DNA from: Polytrichum commune
Lineage: Eukaryota; Streptophyta; Polytrichopsida; Polytrichales; Polytrichaceae
DNA length: 64,000 nt
Direction of reading: 5' to 3'
Assembly (NCBI GenBank): GCA_950295325.1
Contig: OX485804.1
Span: 35,528,001-35,592,000 of the forward strand
Numbering within the stretch: the first letter of the stretch is position 1; each line of letters opens with the position of its first letter. Shown piece after piece: positions 18,850 to 52,869 of this stretch. The translations under genes were made by a program, and so were the position numbers. The notes under the pieces were generated by a model, which saw only the letters and a program-made list of their open reading frames with translations, had not been told where the DNA came from and made no database searches.

Positions 18850-21470
18850 AATTGGTTTAATGGGTGCCTCAAGCAAGTCTTTTTGAAGCCTTTCAAATGT
18901 GAGGCGTTGGGTGGCGAGAGGTAATTGTTGCATATGAAGTCCGTTTCATACTATTGTTCGAGCCCCACTTTGCAAAGACCCACTTACACGTGAAAGTCCC
19001 GAATTCATGTATCGTAGAGGGGAATACAAAAAAAGGGCAAAAATGTATTTATGAGACTTGAGTTGCCATATGTGAATGGCAAAAGCCTCAAGTGGAAGTT
19101 TTGAGTCCCATAGATTTGGCAAACTCCCAACATTTTCTTATCTACCAACCACTTGAGTTTTCACAAAACACTCTTATTAGCTTCTTTGCCATAGCTTCAA
19201 TAAGAGATCACATTACTTTTTTACTTTTTCTCTCTTCACGGTTGTGAAACACATCATCATTGGCATTTTGTCATTGCTCAATTTATTCTGCATGAACAAT
19301 ATGATGAACCCATGATGATGATTGTTTTGATCTTTGAAAAATAAACTCAATGAAGCAGAAACAACATTGTAGCTTTAAAGAACGAGTGCATATGTGGATT
19401 GATTGCTTTTGGATTCATATTTGGAGGACAAGTTTCGAATGTATGTGAGGGTTAATCCATTAGCACTCAAGTACTTGAGACAATTCTAGGTCACATTTTT
19501 TGAGGAGTCGGTACGTAAAGTATTCCTATAGAGGCTAGAATTGCATTAATGCTCAATCAAATCACCATGTCCAATAAATTGTTTGTTGATGCGTCCAACC
19601 CATATTTTAAGCCAAGTCAACAACTAGTGTGAAACCATGGGGGGTGCATTAAAATTTGTACATATATGTAGCACGTGGGTGCACAAACATGGTATTGATT
19701 ATGACTACACCTATATCTTTATTTAATATTTGTATTGTATATGTACATACTTTCTTGTTATTTCTTAGTGTTAGTGCACCCTTTTCGTTCTCCACCAAAA
19801 GAACTATACAGGGGTATCAAAATGAAGGCAATGCACACACATGATGTGTGTTTTATTTATGTAAAGGATGCACCCCAAGGGTAAAGCCGTTTAGTGTGGA
19901 CACTTTGCTCTCCGTGAATTACACATTTTGAAAGAGGAAAAAAGGACATATCAGGAAATGTGACTCAATGTGAAGCGGACCTCGGTCTTATTGATCCAAC
20001 AATATGTCATGAAATGGTGTGTAACCCTAAGCTTATTCTTTTTAGTTGCGAGCTACAAATTATAAAACACGTACTTGTAACTAAGCTCAAGTTATAAATA
20101 AATTAGGGTGTTTACAAATTGATCATATTAGAGAAGTCTTAAAACTAACCTACCTTAGGGTTCGGTAGGGTGGGGAATTAAAATAATATATATTAGGGCC
20201 CACACTTTGGATGAGCATCATTGGATGACATCTCATGGATGTCTCTTGATAGTCAAATGTAATCTATTAAATTAGATGCGGAAAGGGCTCCCGACATGTT
20301 TGCGTGTTATGTTTGGTTTGTGGGTTCCCAATTAGGGTTTGCAAGAGCTCTTCAAAGTTTTCATGTTTGTGCAAACTCCCATCATCTTGCAAACTTGGCG
20401 AATGTTGATGGTTGATTGTTGAAGGTTGGGTAGTAGGCGCACATGCATAGTTGTGCTCCTCATGTATGCCCATCCCAAGCTTCATCTTTCCTACTTTTGA
20501 CTTTTGCCTTATTGGTATATGGGTAGGTTTTATAGTTTTGGAAGATTGTTGTGATTTCTCACATTTTTTTGGAAGTATTGTCGATGCAAAGGGGGGAGTG
20601 ACATCAATATGAGGAGTTCGTATGAGTGATACCAACTTTGACTCAAGGTACTCGGTTCCAGTGAGGTTGTTGGTCACAAACCAAGTTTATAATGTTTTGA
20701 AGTTGAAATTGTTCTCACTTGCTAATGCCTATGCTAGTCCATAACTCATTGGATTTTGCAGGTGTATCAAGGGCAACACATTTGCAAAATGCATACCACT
20801 ACTTGAAGATGTTCATATTGTAAATTGGCCCTTTCAATTCTTTGATATTGAGAGTAGATGCATGATAACTGTAAGCTTGAGGGGTTCAATAGAGTTTTGT
20901 CAGATGTATATGTTCTGCAATTGTCGATCCCAACCCGTGTCCCAACCTTGAATCCAAAAAGCACATGCATGTGGTTGACCTATATTTTGTTTCAGACTCC
21001 CAACAAACTCTAGAGTGCGTAATAAAGGAGGTTGAAATCCAAGATCCTACCCCTCTTGATGACTATGACCAGCCATTTCCTCCGCATGTCGGTTCAAGTG
21101 TTAATGATGAAAGCACTGACCATGTGGCACCTATCTTGAAGTCCATATCAGTGAGTGTCGAGGTTATGCCAAAGAGAAACTTAGGAAATATCTAAAACTA
21201 ATAATCATGGAGGATATCAATGGCACTTGAGGTCCTTATGCCATAATTTTGTGGGTGTAGTAAAGGTGTACTATGTGGAGTGTTGAAAAGAATTTGGATC
21301 CACCACTCAAGATCATTCCAAGAACACAATCCACAACCTCTTTGCCAAACAAAAAAAATTCAAATCCCCTCATGTCTAACATTCATGACATTGTTGAGTT
21401 TATTTATGCCAAGTGTCAATTGTGTACACTTTAGTCAACTTGTAGACCATCATGTAATATAGGCATGCAC
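18850..21470. other. Intergenic, no supportable gene
   Basis: A minus-strand frame of 136 codons at 20,267-20,677 and a plus-strand frame of 76 codons at 20,965-21,195 have no recognisable domain. Codon-like composition could reflect a decayed mobile element, but I cannot name one. Confidence 0.35.
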
Positions 21471-21472
21471 CT

Positions 21473-22190
21473 CATACCCAGGGGGTGGACTCTTCATACT
21501 ACATACGAACTAACGCGAATGTAAGAAGGGCTATTATTCGAGGCACTAGTGTACATAGTATACATTTTTTTTAAATTTTTCTAGTGTGTACATTTAAACA
21601 AAATATGAATTTTTTGGAAGTAAAGGTAGATGTACAAAACAATGTCTTGAGGTATAGTCAAAATTTTGACAATAAGTGTGTTAGTTTCATCCAATTCACT
21701 TTCACAAATTGTTGTCATAAGGTAATAGTCCTCAATGACTCCCTTGTCCATTTTTGTCAGGGTTGGCATATGGGTTCTAGGATAAGCTAGAGGCTCTTTG
21801 AGTGCTATGAACTCCCTTGAGTTTTGCTCTCCAAATTGTGGCTAAAGTATTGTGCTATTCTCTTTGTTTGTTTGATGCAATCATTACATTACATGTTATG
21901 AATGAAAAAAAAAATATTCAATGACTTTCTCATTAGAGAGTGAACATGGATTTTACATGTAATAAAAGCATAACTAATGCATGATTAATATTTTGTATAT
22001 GTAGTGGAGGCATTTATCACGTTACATTGAAGATCTCAATATAATTACATGACTCCGTTTTCTAGCTTGCCGTTAGTGTGTATACACTTGTTTTGTCTCT
22101 ATAAACTTCTCATATACATAGGGTCTAATTCCATAGTGACCCACACAAGTCATTTAGGTTTCCAATGAAGAGTCTCACCCCCGGGGCCTC
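21473..22190 (-). mobile_element. TIR element family 1, copy B (about 715 bp)
   Basis: Left end GGGGGTGGACTCTTCAT and right end ATGAAGAGTCTCACCCCC form imperfect terminal inverted repeats. In reverse complement the body matches copy C at about 58,000-58,770 through most of its length, including AATGCCTCCACT/ATGCCTCCACTTTATA and GACTCTTCATTGGAA. It lacks the foldback found in copy A. No transposase is encoded. Confidence 0.75.
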
Positions 22191-22194
22191 TTTA

Positions 22195-23085
22195 CACTAT
22201 TGAACACTATTGAACACATTGAGGCCAAGATATTAGTAAGCGCATTTGAATGCCAAGTGTCATGAGGTGACACTAATGAAGAAGTCGCTAATCATTACTA
22301 CAACTTGGTATATGCCTCAATATAGGGAAAGTGACACTATTATGCATGTGGCACCAAACACCATAAACGGTGTAGTCCGACATTCGCACTCACCTTCCCC
22401 TAGTGAGATCTTTGCATATACATAGATTGATATGAACACCAAAATTATACGTAGGCAAGTGTAAATGAAGAGCCTCTTCGCATGCATCCTATTGCCTCCT
22501 TCGGGGCTTGGCATGTTTTGTAGTTAACTTAGGCTATGTTGTGGGGTCACAACTTTACCAAGTTCCCTATCGTGTGAACACCGGATGTTAGAGTGACCCT
22601 AACAAACTTTATCATTCATTGAGACATTCTTTTGAACTGTTGAGAGAGCCTCCAAATTTTCTATACCTATGATTCTTGAAGTGACACTTTATTTCACTCC
22701 TTTCATTTATACTTCAAGCGTGATGTCTATCATATATACTTCATTGATTATAATAAGACAAATCAATCTGAAGGAAATTATTGCTCACTCTTCGATAGCT
22801 CATATGAATTTTAAGCCCCTTTGCAAGCTATTCAACTCTTCTGAAAATGCTTGAAGATATTGGTGAATACTTCGTCAATAATGTTAGTGAACTCTACTAT
22901 GCTTTCGTGGGAACAACCGACATGTGGAAGTGTGCCCTAAAGCTCAAGGGGTAACAAACAATGATACTACTTAAGGTCACTTCACACACGGACCAAGAGC
23001 CGTGACCATGAAACTGTGAGAGCCCATAAGTGTTCAAAGGCCATCCCAACACACCTTCAAAATCATTTAGTGTGGTCATAGATCC
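22195..23085. other. Intergenic, nothing recognised
   Basis: Stop-dense AT-rich sequence; no gene or structured repeat was identified. Confidence 0.4.
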
Positions 23086-23087
23086 TC

Positions 23088-23420
23088 AAGTGTAGTGTGA
23101 AGTCACATGTGACCGGGCCCTCTACCAAATGCCATTTCAATGAATTTCTATTCATGCAGGTCTCCACATTTGATAAAATAGAATAAACCAACGATTGTGA
23201 GCATTTAGAGTGTCATGGTCTCCCGGTTTTGTGTTAGGCCTACCTCCAAGAGGTGGTGTTTGAAAATAGTCCAAGTGAACATGAAACATGATCCATTCGA
23301 TGCCATGTAGGAATCCATTGTAGACTTTTACATCCATCTTCCATTCACACACTCCGTTGGTCCCTCAAGTGTAGTGTGAAGCGAACTTGGACCGGCTCCG
23401 CCCTTTCCACCAATGAGAGT
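23088..23420. repeat. Direct repeat pair of about 60 bp
   Basis: The text CCTCAAGTGTAGTGTGAAG followed by GACCGG and a CCCT-CTACCAA/CCCTTTCCACCAA tail occurs at about 23,090-23,150 and again at about 23,365-23,420. It may mark a partly decayed mobile element upstream of the BEACH gene. Confidence 0.5.
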
Positions 23421-23568
23421 GGTTGAAATGTACTGGTCATGGGCTCTCAGTCTCATGTGTGAAGTGGCCCTTAGGCGTCCCAAGTTCGAGTGCACATGGA
23501 AGCTCAACTTTGGCTTTACATTGCCATTGTCGTTCCACGACGTGGAAGGTGACACGTCCAAGTGGTGG

Positions 23569-23640
23569 GGGAGTGGGGATTCGAACCCCAGACCAGAGTG
23601 TACTTACCGTCAGCGGTAACTTAAGTTAGCGACTAAGGGG
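23569..23640 (-). other. tRNA-like 3' half (B-box and T-arm), not a complete tRNA
   Basis: On the minus strand there is a perfect RNA polymerase III B-box (GGTTCGAATCC) inside a T-arm with stem TGGGG/CCCCA, followed by CTCCCCCACCA. No matching 5' acceptor strand, D-arm or anticodon loop could be drawn. It may be a tRNA relic or the head of a tRNA-derived SINE. Confidence 0.4.
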
Positions 23641-23699
23641 GTGGGGTTGGGTTGAGTTGGAGGCGTCAAGGCTGGGCAGACCTTCCCCGCCCTGCCACC

Positions 23700-24112
23700 C
23701 TGCGCGAGCTTCTTCGCAGCTCCCCGTGTCCTCCGAACCTCACTTCCTTAGATGCACAGCTCCCCCTCCCCGCGAGCCTGCCGCTGTCGCCATCCCTACC
23801 ATTTGCTTGGGCAATTAGCCACCGCGCACACACAAAAAATTTGAACGAAAACGGTGCTGTCTCGGCCCGAAGAGCACGAGTTGAATCTGTGTGTTGTGTG
23901 TGTGTGTTCGCGTGGGGGATCCACGGGAGGGTTAAGAGGAGAGAAGTGATTGGATGCAGTGGAGATAAGTGGAAAGAGGAAGGTGTGGAGATCGGAGGTT
24001 GGGAGGTGATTTTTATTGTGGTTTTAGTTTTTGAGGCTTGGTGTTGGCTGTTGTTGCCGCGATCTGATTTTGTTCGGGGGGATGGATCGGTGAGGAACGC
24101 GGAGGGGATTGC
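23700..24112 (+). promoter_or_regulatory. GC-rich 5' leader of the BEACH gene with three short upstream ORFs
   Basis: The base composition shifts to GC-rich about 450 bases before the start codon, as expected for a 5' untranslated leader. Upstream ATG frames lie at 23,752-23,844 (30 residues), 23,954-23,968 (4 residues) and 24,082-24,093 (3 residues). If these are in the transcript they would lower translation of the main frame. The transcription start is not determined. Confidence 0.5.
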
Positions 24113-45965
<21,853 letters not shown>

Positions 45966-47900
45966 TTGATAAAGTAGACCTCCATCCAGGTGGGGTCCTA
46001 CCTCATATATTGTAGTTAGGAGGACCCTCTAGAATACAGCACTCCCACCATAATTTGTTCCTAATTTTTTCAGTCTCATGATTGATTGAGCACTGTCTCC
46101 AGGTTAGAGTCCGTTACAGCATTGCAGCAACTTATCACCAGTGAAGCAGTGGTTGTGACCGAGTACTTCATTTACGCCCACATCATAAAAAGGACTCTTA
46201 CGAGTTTCGTTTGAGTTATGTATCTTGGATGTTTATAGTAAAATTTGACTAGCAGTGAGTCATTCATCAGATTGTGTACGCTAACTTGTGAATGTCATTC
46301 ATTATGAGCCATTTTTTTGGTTGTCGCTGTTTCCCATTTTCACATGTCTTACCAAATGTGTGTTATCCATGTCCTTTGTTTTTCACTCTCAATCTCTTGA
46401 TCTCCAGAGCGATGTGTAGTCCACCAAAAATTCTAAGTTGAAATGCAAATGCACTTATGAAGGCAACCGAACAAAAGCGCAGCCATAATTGAACAATATC
46501 TATTTCAAGAATATTTTCACTGTCAAAAAGTGTAGATGAATTTTTGAGAAGGCATCTTGACTCTCCAGCTGTCTAAGTTAACGTGGAGCTGGTTCAGGAA
46601 TTGGAGTTTGTAACAGGTAAGGTATGTGAACCTCAAATGGACTCTCTTCTTCCAATAAATGCAAATCAATGCTCCTCCTCTATTCTAACATGAAGAGATG
46701 TGTTACTGTATACAAGATTCTGACCATTTTGCAAATGGTTTCCATCTCAGGCTCATATAAATATATGCACAAATTTATTGACCAATGATAATTTACTGAA
46801 TGGCAATGATATAATGAGATGAAGTTCTATAACAGCTATGTACCATGACTATCCCCATTATTCAGGTTGAGTTTCTTCGGAAACGATGTTCTGTATGCCT
46901 TATTGACCAATAAGACAATCTAGATTTCAATGGTGACGGGCTCTCAAGCTCTAGTGTAAAGTGCACATACTGTATTTGATCATTTCCTATGAATTATGCA
47001 ATTTCAACGAGCTGGATGGCCAGTTGGATACCGGAACTTTGTACAATCCCCACTTCAATCCATTGTGGGTGCATGCATTCGTTTTCATTACATAAGGATT
47101 TATCTGTAATGAAGACTTACCTTTCTGATGATAACGATGGATGCCATCCTCTTCTTTTCACTGTTATAATGATTTGTTTCATAAAACACTTCAATGGTTA
47201 GGGTGCCCAACATCAGTTTAGGATTGTCTTGAATGTTGATGATGCCTTAACCCTTACTTTCCAAAATTTTCCATTTGGAAACATTCTCCTTGAAGGCATG
47301 TGGTGCAAGATCTAAAATGGAACATAAGATAAATGAGGCCAATGTGGAAACCTCAAGCTTTGTGAAATCATCCGGCCGATGGATTTAAGCATTAGAAGCT
47401 TCAGTAGGTTTAGCATTTGCGAATCAGGACCAAAGAACTTGACATCGTTGAAACCGGAGTTTAGAAAGGTGTTGATCTAGGTTCCGGAATCAAAGATCCT
47501 TTGTTTCCCAATTTGGTGTTATAGGGGGAACTCGTTTATCGTTCAATGTTGTGTAAGTGGAGGACATCATTAGTAAATAGACATGGGTCATTTGCCAATG
47601 AAAACCAAGTTCAATGCCAATATTGGCTATGTCATGTCTCTAAAGTGGTCACATGTAAGATAAAATGCTATTGAGTTAGTTTCTCATTCTAGAATACACA
47701 CAATACAAGTTGGTGGACACCTCAACCACATGCCACCTCCTAATTTGCTCACCTCATCCACCTTGCCCACAAAAATCAAGCGTGTCATAGCTTGGTGGAT
47801 AGCACTCCTAATTATGAAGGATGGTGACGTGGTTTGACTTTTGCAAAGATGACTAACCCAAATATCATCAAGGTGGCGGCTAAATCACCATGTATTCTTC
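45966..47900. other. 3' flank of the BEACH gene and intergenic sequence
   Basis: The first few hundred bases should contain the 3' untranslated region. No further gene, RNA or repeat is supportable. Confidence 0.4.
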
Positions 47901-49790
47901 ACCCACCAAATTAGAGTGATCGTACTTCCAATAAGGAGCCAAAAATAGGTGCATGATTAAGGAAACTAACTTATTAGTCTCCTCTACCTTATAACCAAAC
48001 AGTTTGAAAGCCTACTATGTTGGTTTCCAACTCAAATAATCAATCATTAAAATGTTCTTCACCAGAATTGGGTGATGGAAATGCCCAAGTTGGTCTCCAA
48101 TAGTGCAAAACTATCCACCCACACACACCCTCACACCTCAGCCCAACCCAAAAACCCAATTGTCAACAACCTCGAAACAACTTACCTCCTGGTTAGCAAT
48201 CACCATATGTAACCTCAAAGACCAACAACCACCGTATAGCACAATCCAGCCTTGAAACAACCACCTCTGAGGAGAGTATCATTGCCCACACACTAACATT
48301 AAGCTACAATTGCATAGATGAACGAACAGTCATGTTTGCAACACCACAATATTACCACAAACAAACCGCCTCATCCCAAGAAAAATCATGACCATCAAAA
48401 CCCAAGCCATCACCACCTACTAAACACAACAAAAACCAATTATGGTAACATCTCTAAATAGCAACTTGCAAGTCACCAACCAAGTAGGCAAACCACTCTC
48501 GGCTAAAAACACACTAGCACACAAGAATGGACCCTAACCAACAAAATTGCCACAAACCCATATCCAAAGAAGCCAACCATCAATCAACGAAATTCAACCA
48601 CATTGATCCTTGGCAAATGTTGCTAGCCTCATAATACCAAGATAGACCTCAACGGATGGAGGCCCACTTCAACCGCACCCTTAACGACACTATCACTGGA
48701 TTGATACAAGCAAGCCATAATCAATTGCAATCACCACCAAGTAGCAATAGCGACCAACAATAGAGGTAGAGCAAGCTAGTACTATGAGAGGCAATCATAG
48801 AGCGAGCCTTGCCGAGGAGGAAGGGAGCAAAGAAACCAACCTCAACTAGACCAACCACCTACAAGGACGGGAAAACACGGTTAAAGCCACATAAAAGAGG
48901 ATTCAACAAGGAACAGAGAAGGTCTAGTTACATTGGAAAAGGGAGCCAACCACAAATATCTTCTCAAGGAGCACAACCATAATCCCCATTATGATGAAGT
49001 CCTAGACATGAAATTGGAGAACCATATCACTAGTACATGGAGGGAGCTCATTACAAATTTTCACACCACATCAACACCACCATAGCATTTGATTTCAAAC
49101 TAACCAAGCACAAGACATTGTTCATTTGGTGGAAGACACTCCTCCGACCATGCCATACAAGATCCCAAGGAAAGAGGATATTACCAACACACAAAATGCC
49201 AAGAGGAGGAAGTCGGTAGTAAAAGAATTCACTAGAACTTCAAAGCCAAACAAGCAAGAAAAAGTAGATTGAGTATAACGTAGGACTAGGCACAAAATTT
49301 CATACATTGAATTAATCACACAAATATGACTTGGGTCACCAATTCATGACGCCATGGCAACTCAAAGAAGCTCAAAGATATTGAAGGTAAAAACGCATGG
49401 CCGAAGACATCCCCACCACAAAAAGGTGATAGGACATTCATGATAGAGGTGGACGACACAAAGAAGGTCATAGGCAAGATAGAGAAAGATTTTGAATTGA
49501 TGACCAAAGCACATAACCTTTGCCCTACAAGAGAAAGGATATGAGCAATACTTGAAAGCTTGGATCTAAAGTAGAGGTCTTCAACACACAAACAACCATA
49601 TATGCATGAGTTTTAATCTCCATGTCACATCTTAAACAAGATGTGATTCGTCTCATACATGTCTACACCTAAAAACATCAACATGAATGCTCCACGTGGA
49701 GATTCATGGAGAAACCCAATAAAGAGGAAGGGAAGGAGCACACAAAATACCTCATTTTGTGTTGGATCTAGATTTTATTTTTTATTTTTT
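47900..49790. other. Strand-skewed A/C-rich stretch, possible decayed element
   Basis: The plus strand is strongly A- and C-rich with few G over about 1.8 kb (for example ACAACCACCGTATAGCACAA), and it ends in a T-rich tract near 49,775-49,800. Stop codons break every frame. Such long skew is often a trace of a decayed retroelement, but no reverse transcriptase, integrase, terminal repeat or primer site was recognised. Confidence 0.35.
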
Positions 49791-49799
49791 TTAATATAT

Positions 49800-51300
49800 T
49801 AATATATTTAATGTTTTCTTATATGGCCAACAACTCCATCAAGAGTTGTTATGATCAATACACAACTTCAACTATGAATGCAATTGTCCATACTTTGAAG
49901 TGCCCATGAAAGATTGCCCACATTTGGATATGATAAACATTGGTTGCAAAGTGTATAATCCCACCCTGGTCTACTTTCAAAAAAATCATATTCATTCTTG
50001 AATTTTGAAACTCCCACTAGGACTATGGAAGATGTGAGCACATGACATTAGATGCATGCATGGTCATGGCACCCTTGTACCAAAGTGAAATCCGTTTGAA
50101 ACAAGGGCCATATTTGGGACAAGGCCCCAATTTGGAACATGAGGTTGTGTGGAACACATCGTGCACGATACTTGGTGTAGGTTGGGTCTTGGGACACATT
50201 TGTGATGGGATTTAGACAAGCTAGTTACATGGTCATTCATCAGGGACCCACGACCCGGTTTAGCGGTGATCAAAGCATGCAACTTACATCACATGATTTA
50301 CAAGTGGAGCCCGCATGGAGGCTGAGCTAGTGGTGATTGGTTTTCACCTTGCATGGTTAACATCCTTGGCTCATATAATGTGAGGGGGGGGGGGGGGGGG
50401 AAGAACAAGCTCCCGCTCACATCAATGTGTAAACAAAACACTAATGTTACTTTTACTTATTATTAGAGCCCCCTTCCCTTTTGCATATGAAGCTCGCAAA
50501 TTGATAAATCATGCGACCCATGGCATTGGCATGATCAAACCTCCCCATAAGTGTTGTAATAACTTTACCCGTTATTTAGGTTCAGTTTATTGGCATGCAT
50601 GCCGCACGTGCTTTCATATGAAAAATACGATGACTTCTTTGGCTCCACAAACACATGCAACATGCGTAATACTAGGTACATAAGAGGGACTGACTTGTTC
50701 TCCCCTATCTATAATGTAGATTAATATCTATTATTTAGGTAATTTTGGACTAGACTACCAATGCATGCATGCTTTAATATATTATCCACTACGATGCCAA
50801 ATGTTTGCAAACATCATGTCCATGATCTTTTATTCCATAATTGTCTACACAACAACTACATAACAAGTACAAATAATGACACTTTGAAGCACAAATGTTC
50901 ATGTTTCCAAAATTGCTTGCTTGTTTATGAAGTCATCAAAAATTTGGAAATACATAAATACCAACCATATAATATGCTTATGGACACAAAAATAAGGAAT
51001 GGCAATGTCAATTTGGATTCCACAAATGAGTGGGTGCATGTGTTGTCCCCACAATGACCTTAGAAAAGAGACACATTAGAGAGTCCCTTGATAGCAAATG
51101 TGCAATATATATGATAAAAGACCATTCCCAAAAGATTAAGTCCTGTGAGCCCAAATATGCTAGTGGAAACGGGTACTAGAACTAGATCATTGAGTCTTCC
51201 CACATAGATGTTATAGTCTACGAGCACATTCCTTCACGTAAAGCATTGGAAAGTCAATTTGGATAAGGTGAAAACACCTATAAGAAACACTTTGAGTAGT
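49800..51300. other. Intergenic, with a G17 homopolymer
   Basis: Seventeen G residues run from 50,384 to 50,400. Otherwise there is no gene or repeat with clear boundaries. Confidence 0.5.
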
Positions 51301-51309
51301 TGAGATCAC

Positions 51310-51545
51310 TACAATAAATATGATATTACTTAGTGTCACTTATTAGTTGGAGTTACTCAATGCTTTGTCTTTTTCCACCGTTGATGTGTTTTTTTACCAA
51401 GTAAAGAAGTTAACGTTCTACGATGTCCAAACAACCAATAATGATCCTTGTTGACAAAAAAATGAGATATACAATGAATAGTTATAGCATTGCGTAATTC
51501 CAAATAGTAAATGACACTAAATACAATATTTAGTATAGCATGTGT
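51310..51545. mobile_element. MITE family 5, copy 1
   Basis: Imperfect terminal inverted repeats of about 50 bp: TTAGTGTCACTTATTAGTTG and GAGTTACTCAATGC on the left, GCATTGCGTAATTCC and AATAGTAAATGACACTAA on the right. A second member is at 56,548-56,740. There is no coding capacity. Confidence 0.7.
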
Positions 51546-51949
51546 GATAGATTTCGCGAATTTTTAGAAGAAAAAAAATCAACAAAATCATAGAGACGTT
51601 GACTTAACCGAGTTCATGAAATTTCGACGATGTGTAATCTACATATGAAAGTCAAGGTTATTTATGGCACTCTAAAGGGGACATTGGAATATCTTATCAA
51701 TTCTGGCATACAATTGTTATTCCATAAGTGAAGGTGCCACATATCACATAGTTGTTGGTTGAAGCATTTGGGAAAGGTAATGTTTGGCAAGGGACCAAAT
51801 TCAAAATCCTCAAGCCACGTTGACTTTTTGTGTGTATCAACCAATGAGCTGCGTTTTAAATGCTTCCTAGAGGCGCGTGTCGGAATTAGGTCACTCACGG
51901 AATTATGCGCTTCTACCTTGAAAAGGAACCGACTGCCTTGGGGAACGAG

Positions 51950-52753
51950 AAGGGAACGCTAGAACATACGACAGATGCAGATGCTTTGAGTCTGAGTGAG
52001 GCAGCGGGCGTCCATGGGTCGAGGGGTCTGGTGCCCAGCAGTATCCCTCTCAGTCCAGTGGACACAGGGCTCGTCCATCGGTAGAAGCTCTTGCCTGCAT
52101 TGAGAGATCTATATCTTCGAGTGCCAGAGTCTAAGTGGGAGGACTTTCGCTTCTCGCAACGTGAGTTTTCGCGAGTTTCATTAATCTCTTCGCTGCCGCG
52201 GCTTGGATTCTTGTTATTTTCAGCTGCGGGTGGTGAAGTGGAACCGTCGGAGCCGAGAAAGGTGCGATTTGGCGATCTTTTGGCCGAGTTATGTGCTTTT
52301 TTCTAGGTGTCTTAGTGGTCGAGGTTTTTAGCAAACTTCTGGAGAGTGTTTCTGCTCGTTCGAATGTTAAGGAATGCTGTGTGCGAGTAGATCCCTCTTG
52401 GTGGAGAGGATTTTTTCCTCTGCAAATTATCTAGCGTCGCAGTCCGAGGTTTCGTGGCTGGCGCGTTCTAGATCTAAATTTGTCTTTCAATTTGTGGAGA
52501 TCGCTTGCTTCTGTTGTGCGCCCTCTTATGGATCTCTTGTTTGTGCTTATTGGATGCATTATAATGTAGCTTGTCCGGCACTGTACACGAGGTCTACTTT
52601 TTTCTTTTTTCTTTCATTTTTGTGCTAGTTCTCGACCAAAGTAGGACCTGTCATTTAGGTCCATGTGGCATCAGATGTTGCGTATTCAGGTTTTGCATTC
52701 TTATAGTGCGTTGTTTGCATCAAGGTCTTCGCATGGTGATTTTTATGTTGCAG
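51950..52753 (+). promoter_or_regulatory. UER1 5' leader with a probable leader intron
   Basis: A GC-richer stretch from about 51,950 is followed by a consensus-like donor (GAGAAAG|GTGCG, intron from 52,262) and a strong acceptor (TTTTATGTTGCAG, ending 52,753). Removing 52,262-52,753 would join a short leader exon to the coding exon. Leader introns are common in plant housekeeping genes. Boundaries are inferred. Confidence 0.45.
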
Positions 52754-52869
52754 CAGCTAGCATAAAGCGTTATCAAAGTGTTCACAGAGCGCCATATCTT
52801 TGCCAGAAACTAATTCAAAGCCACAGATCTCAAGAAGTGAAAGCCTCGCACATTCCAAGTGCAGCGACA

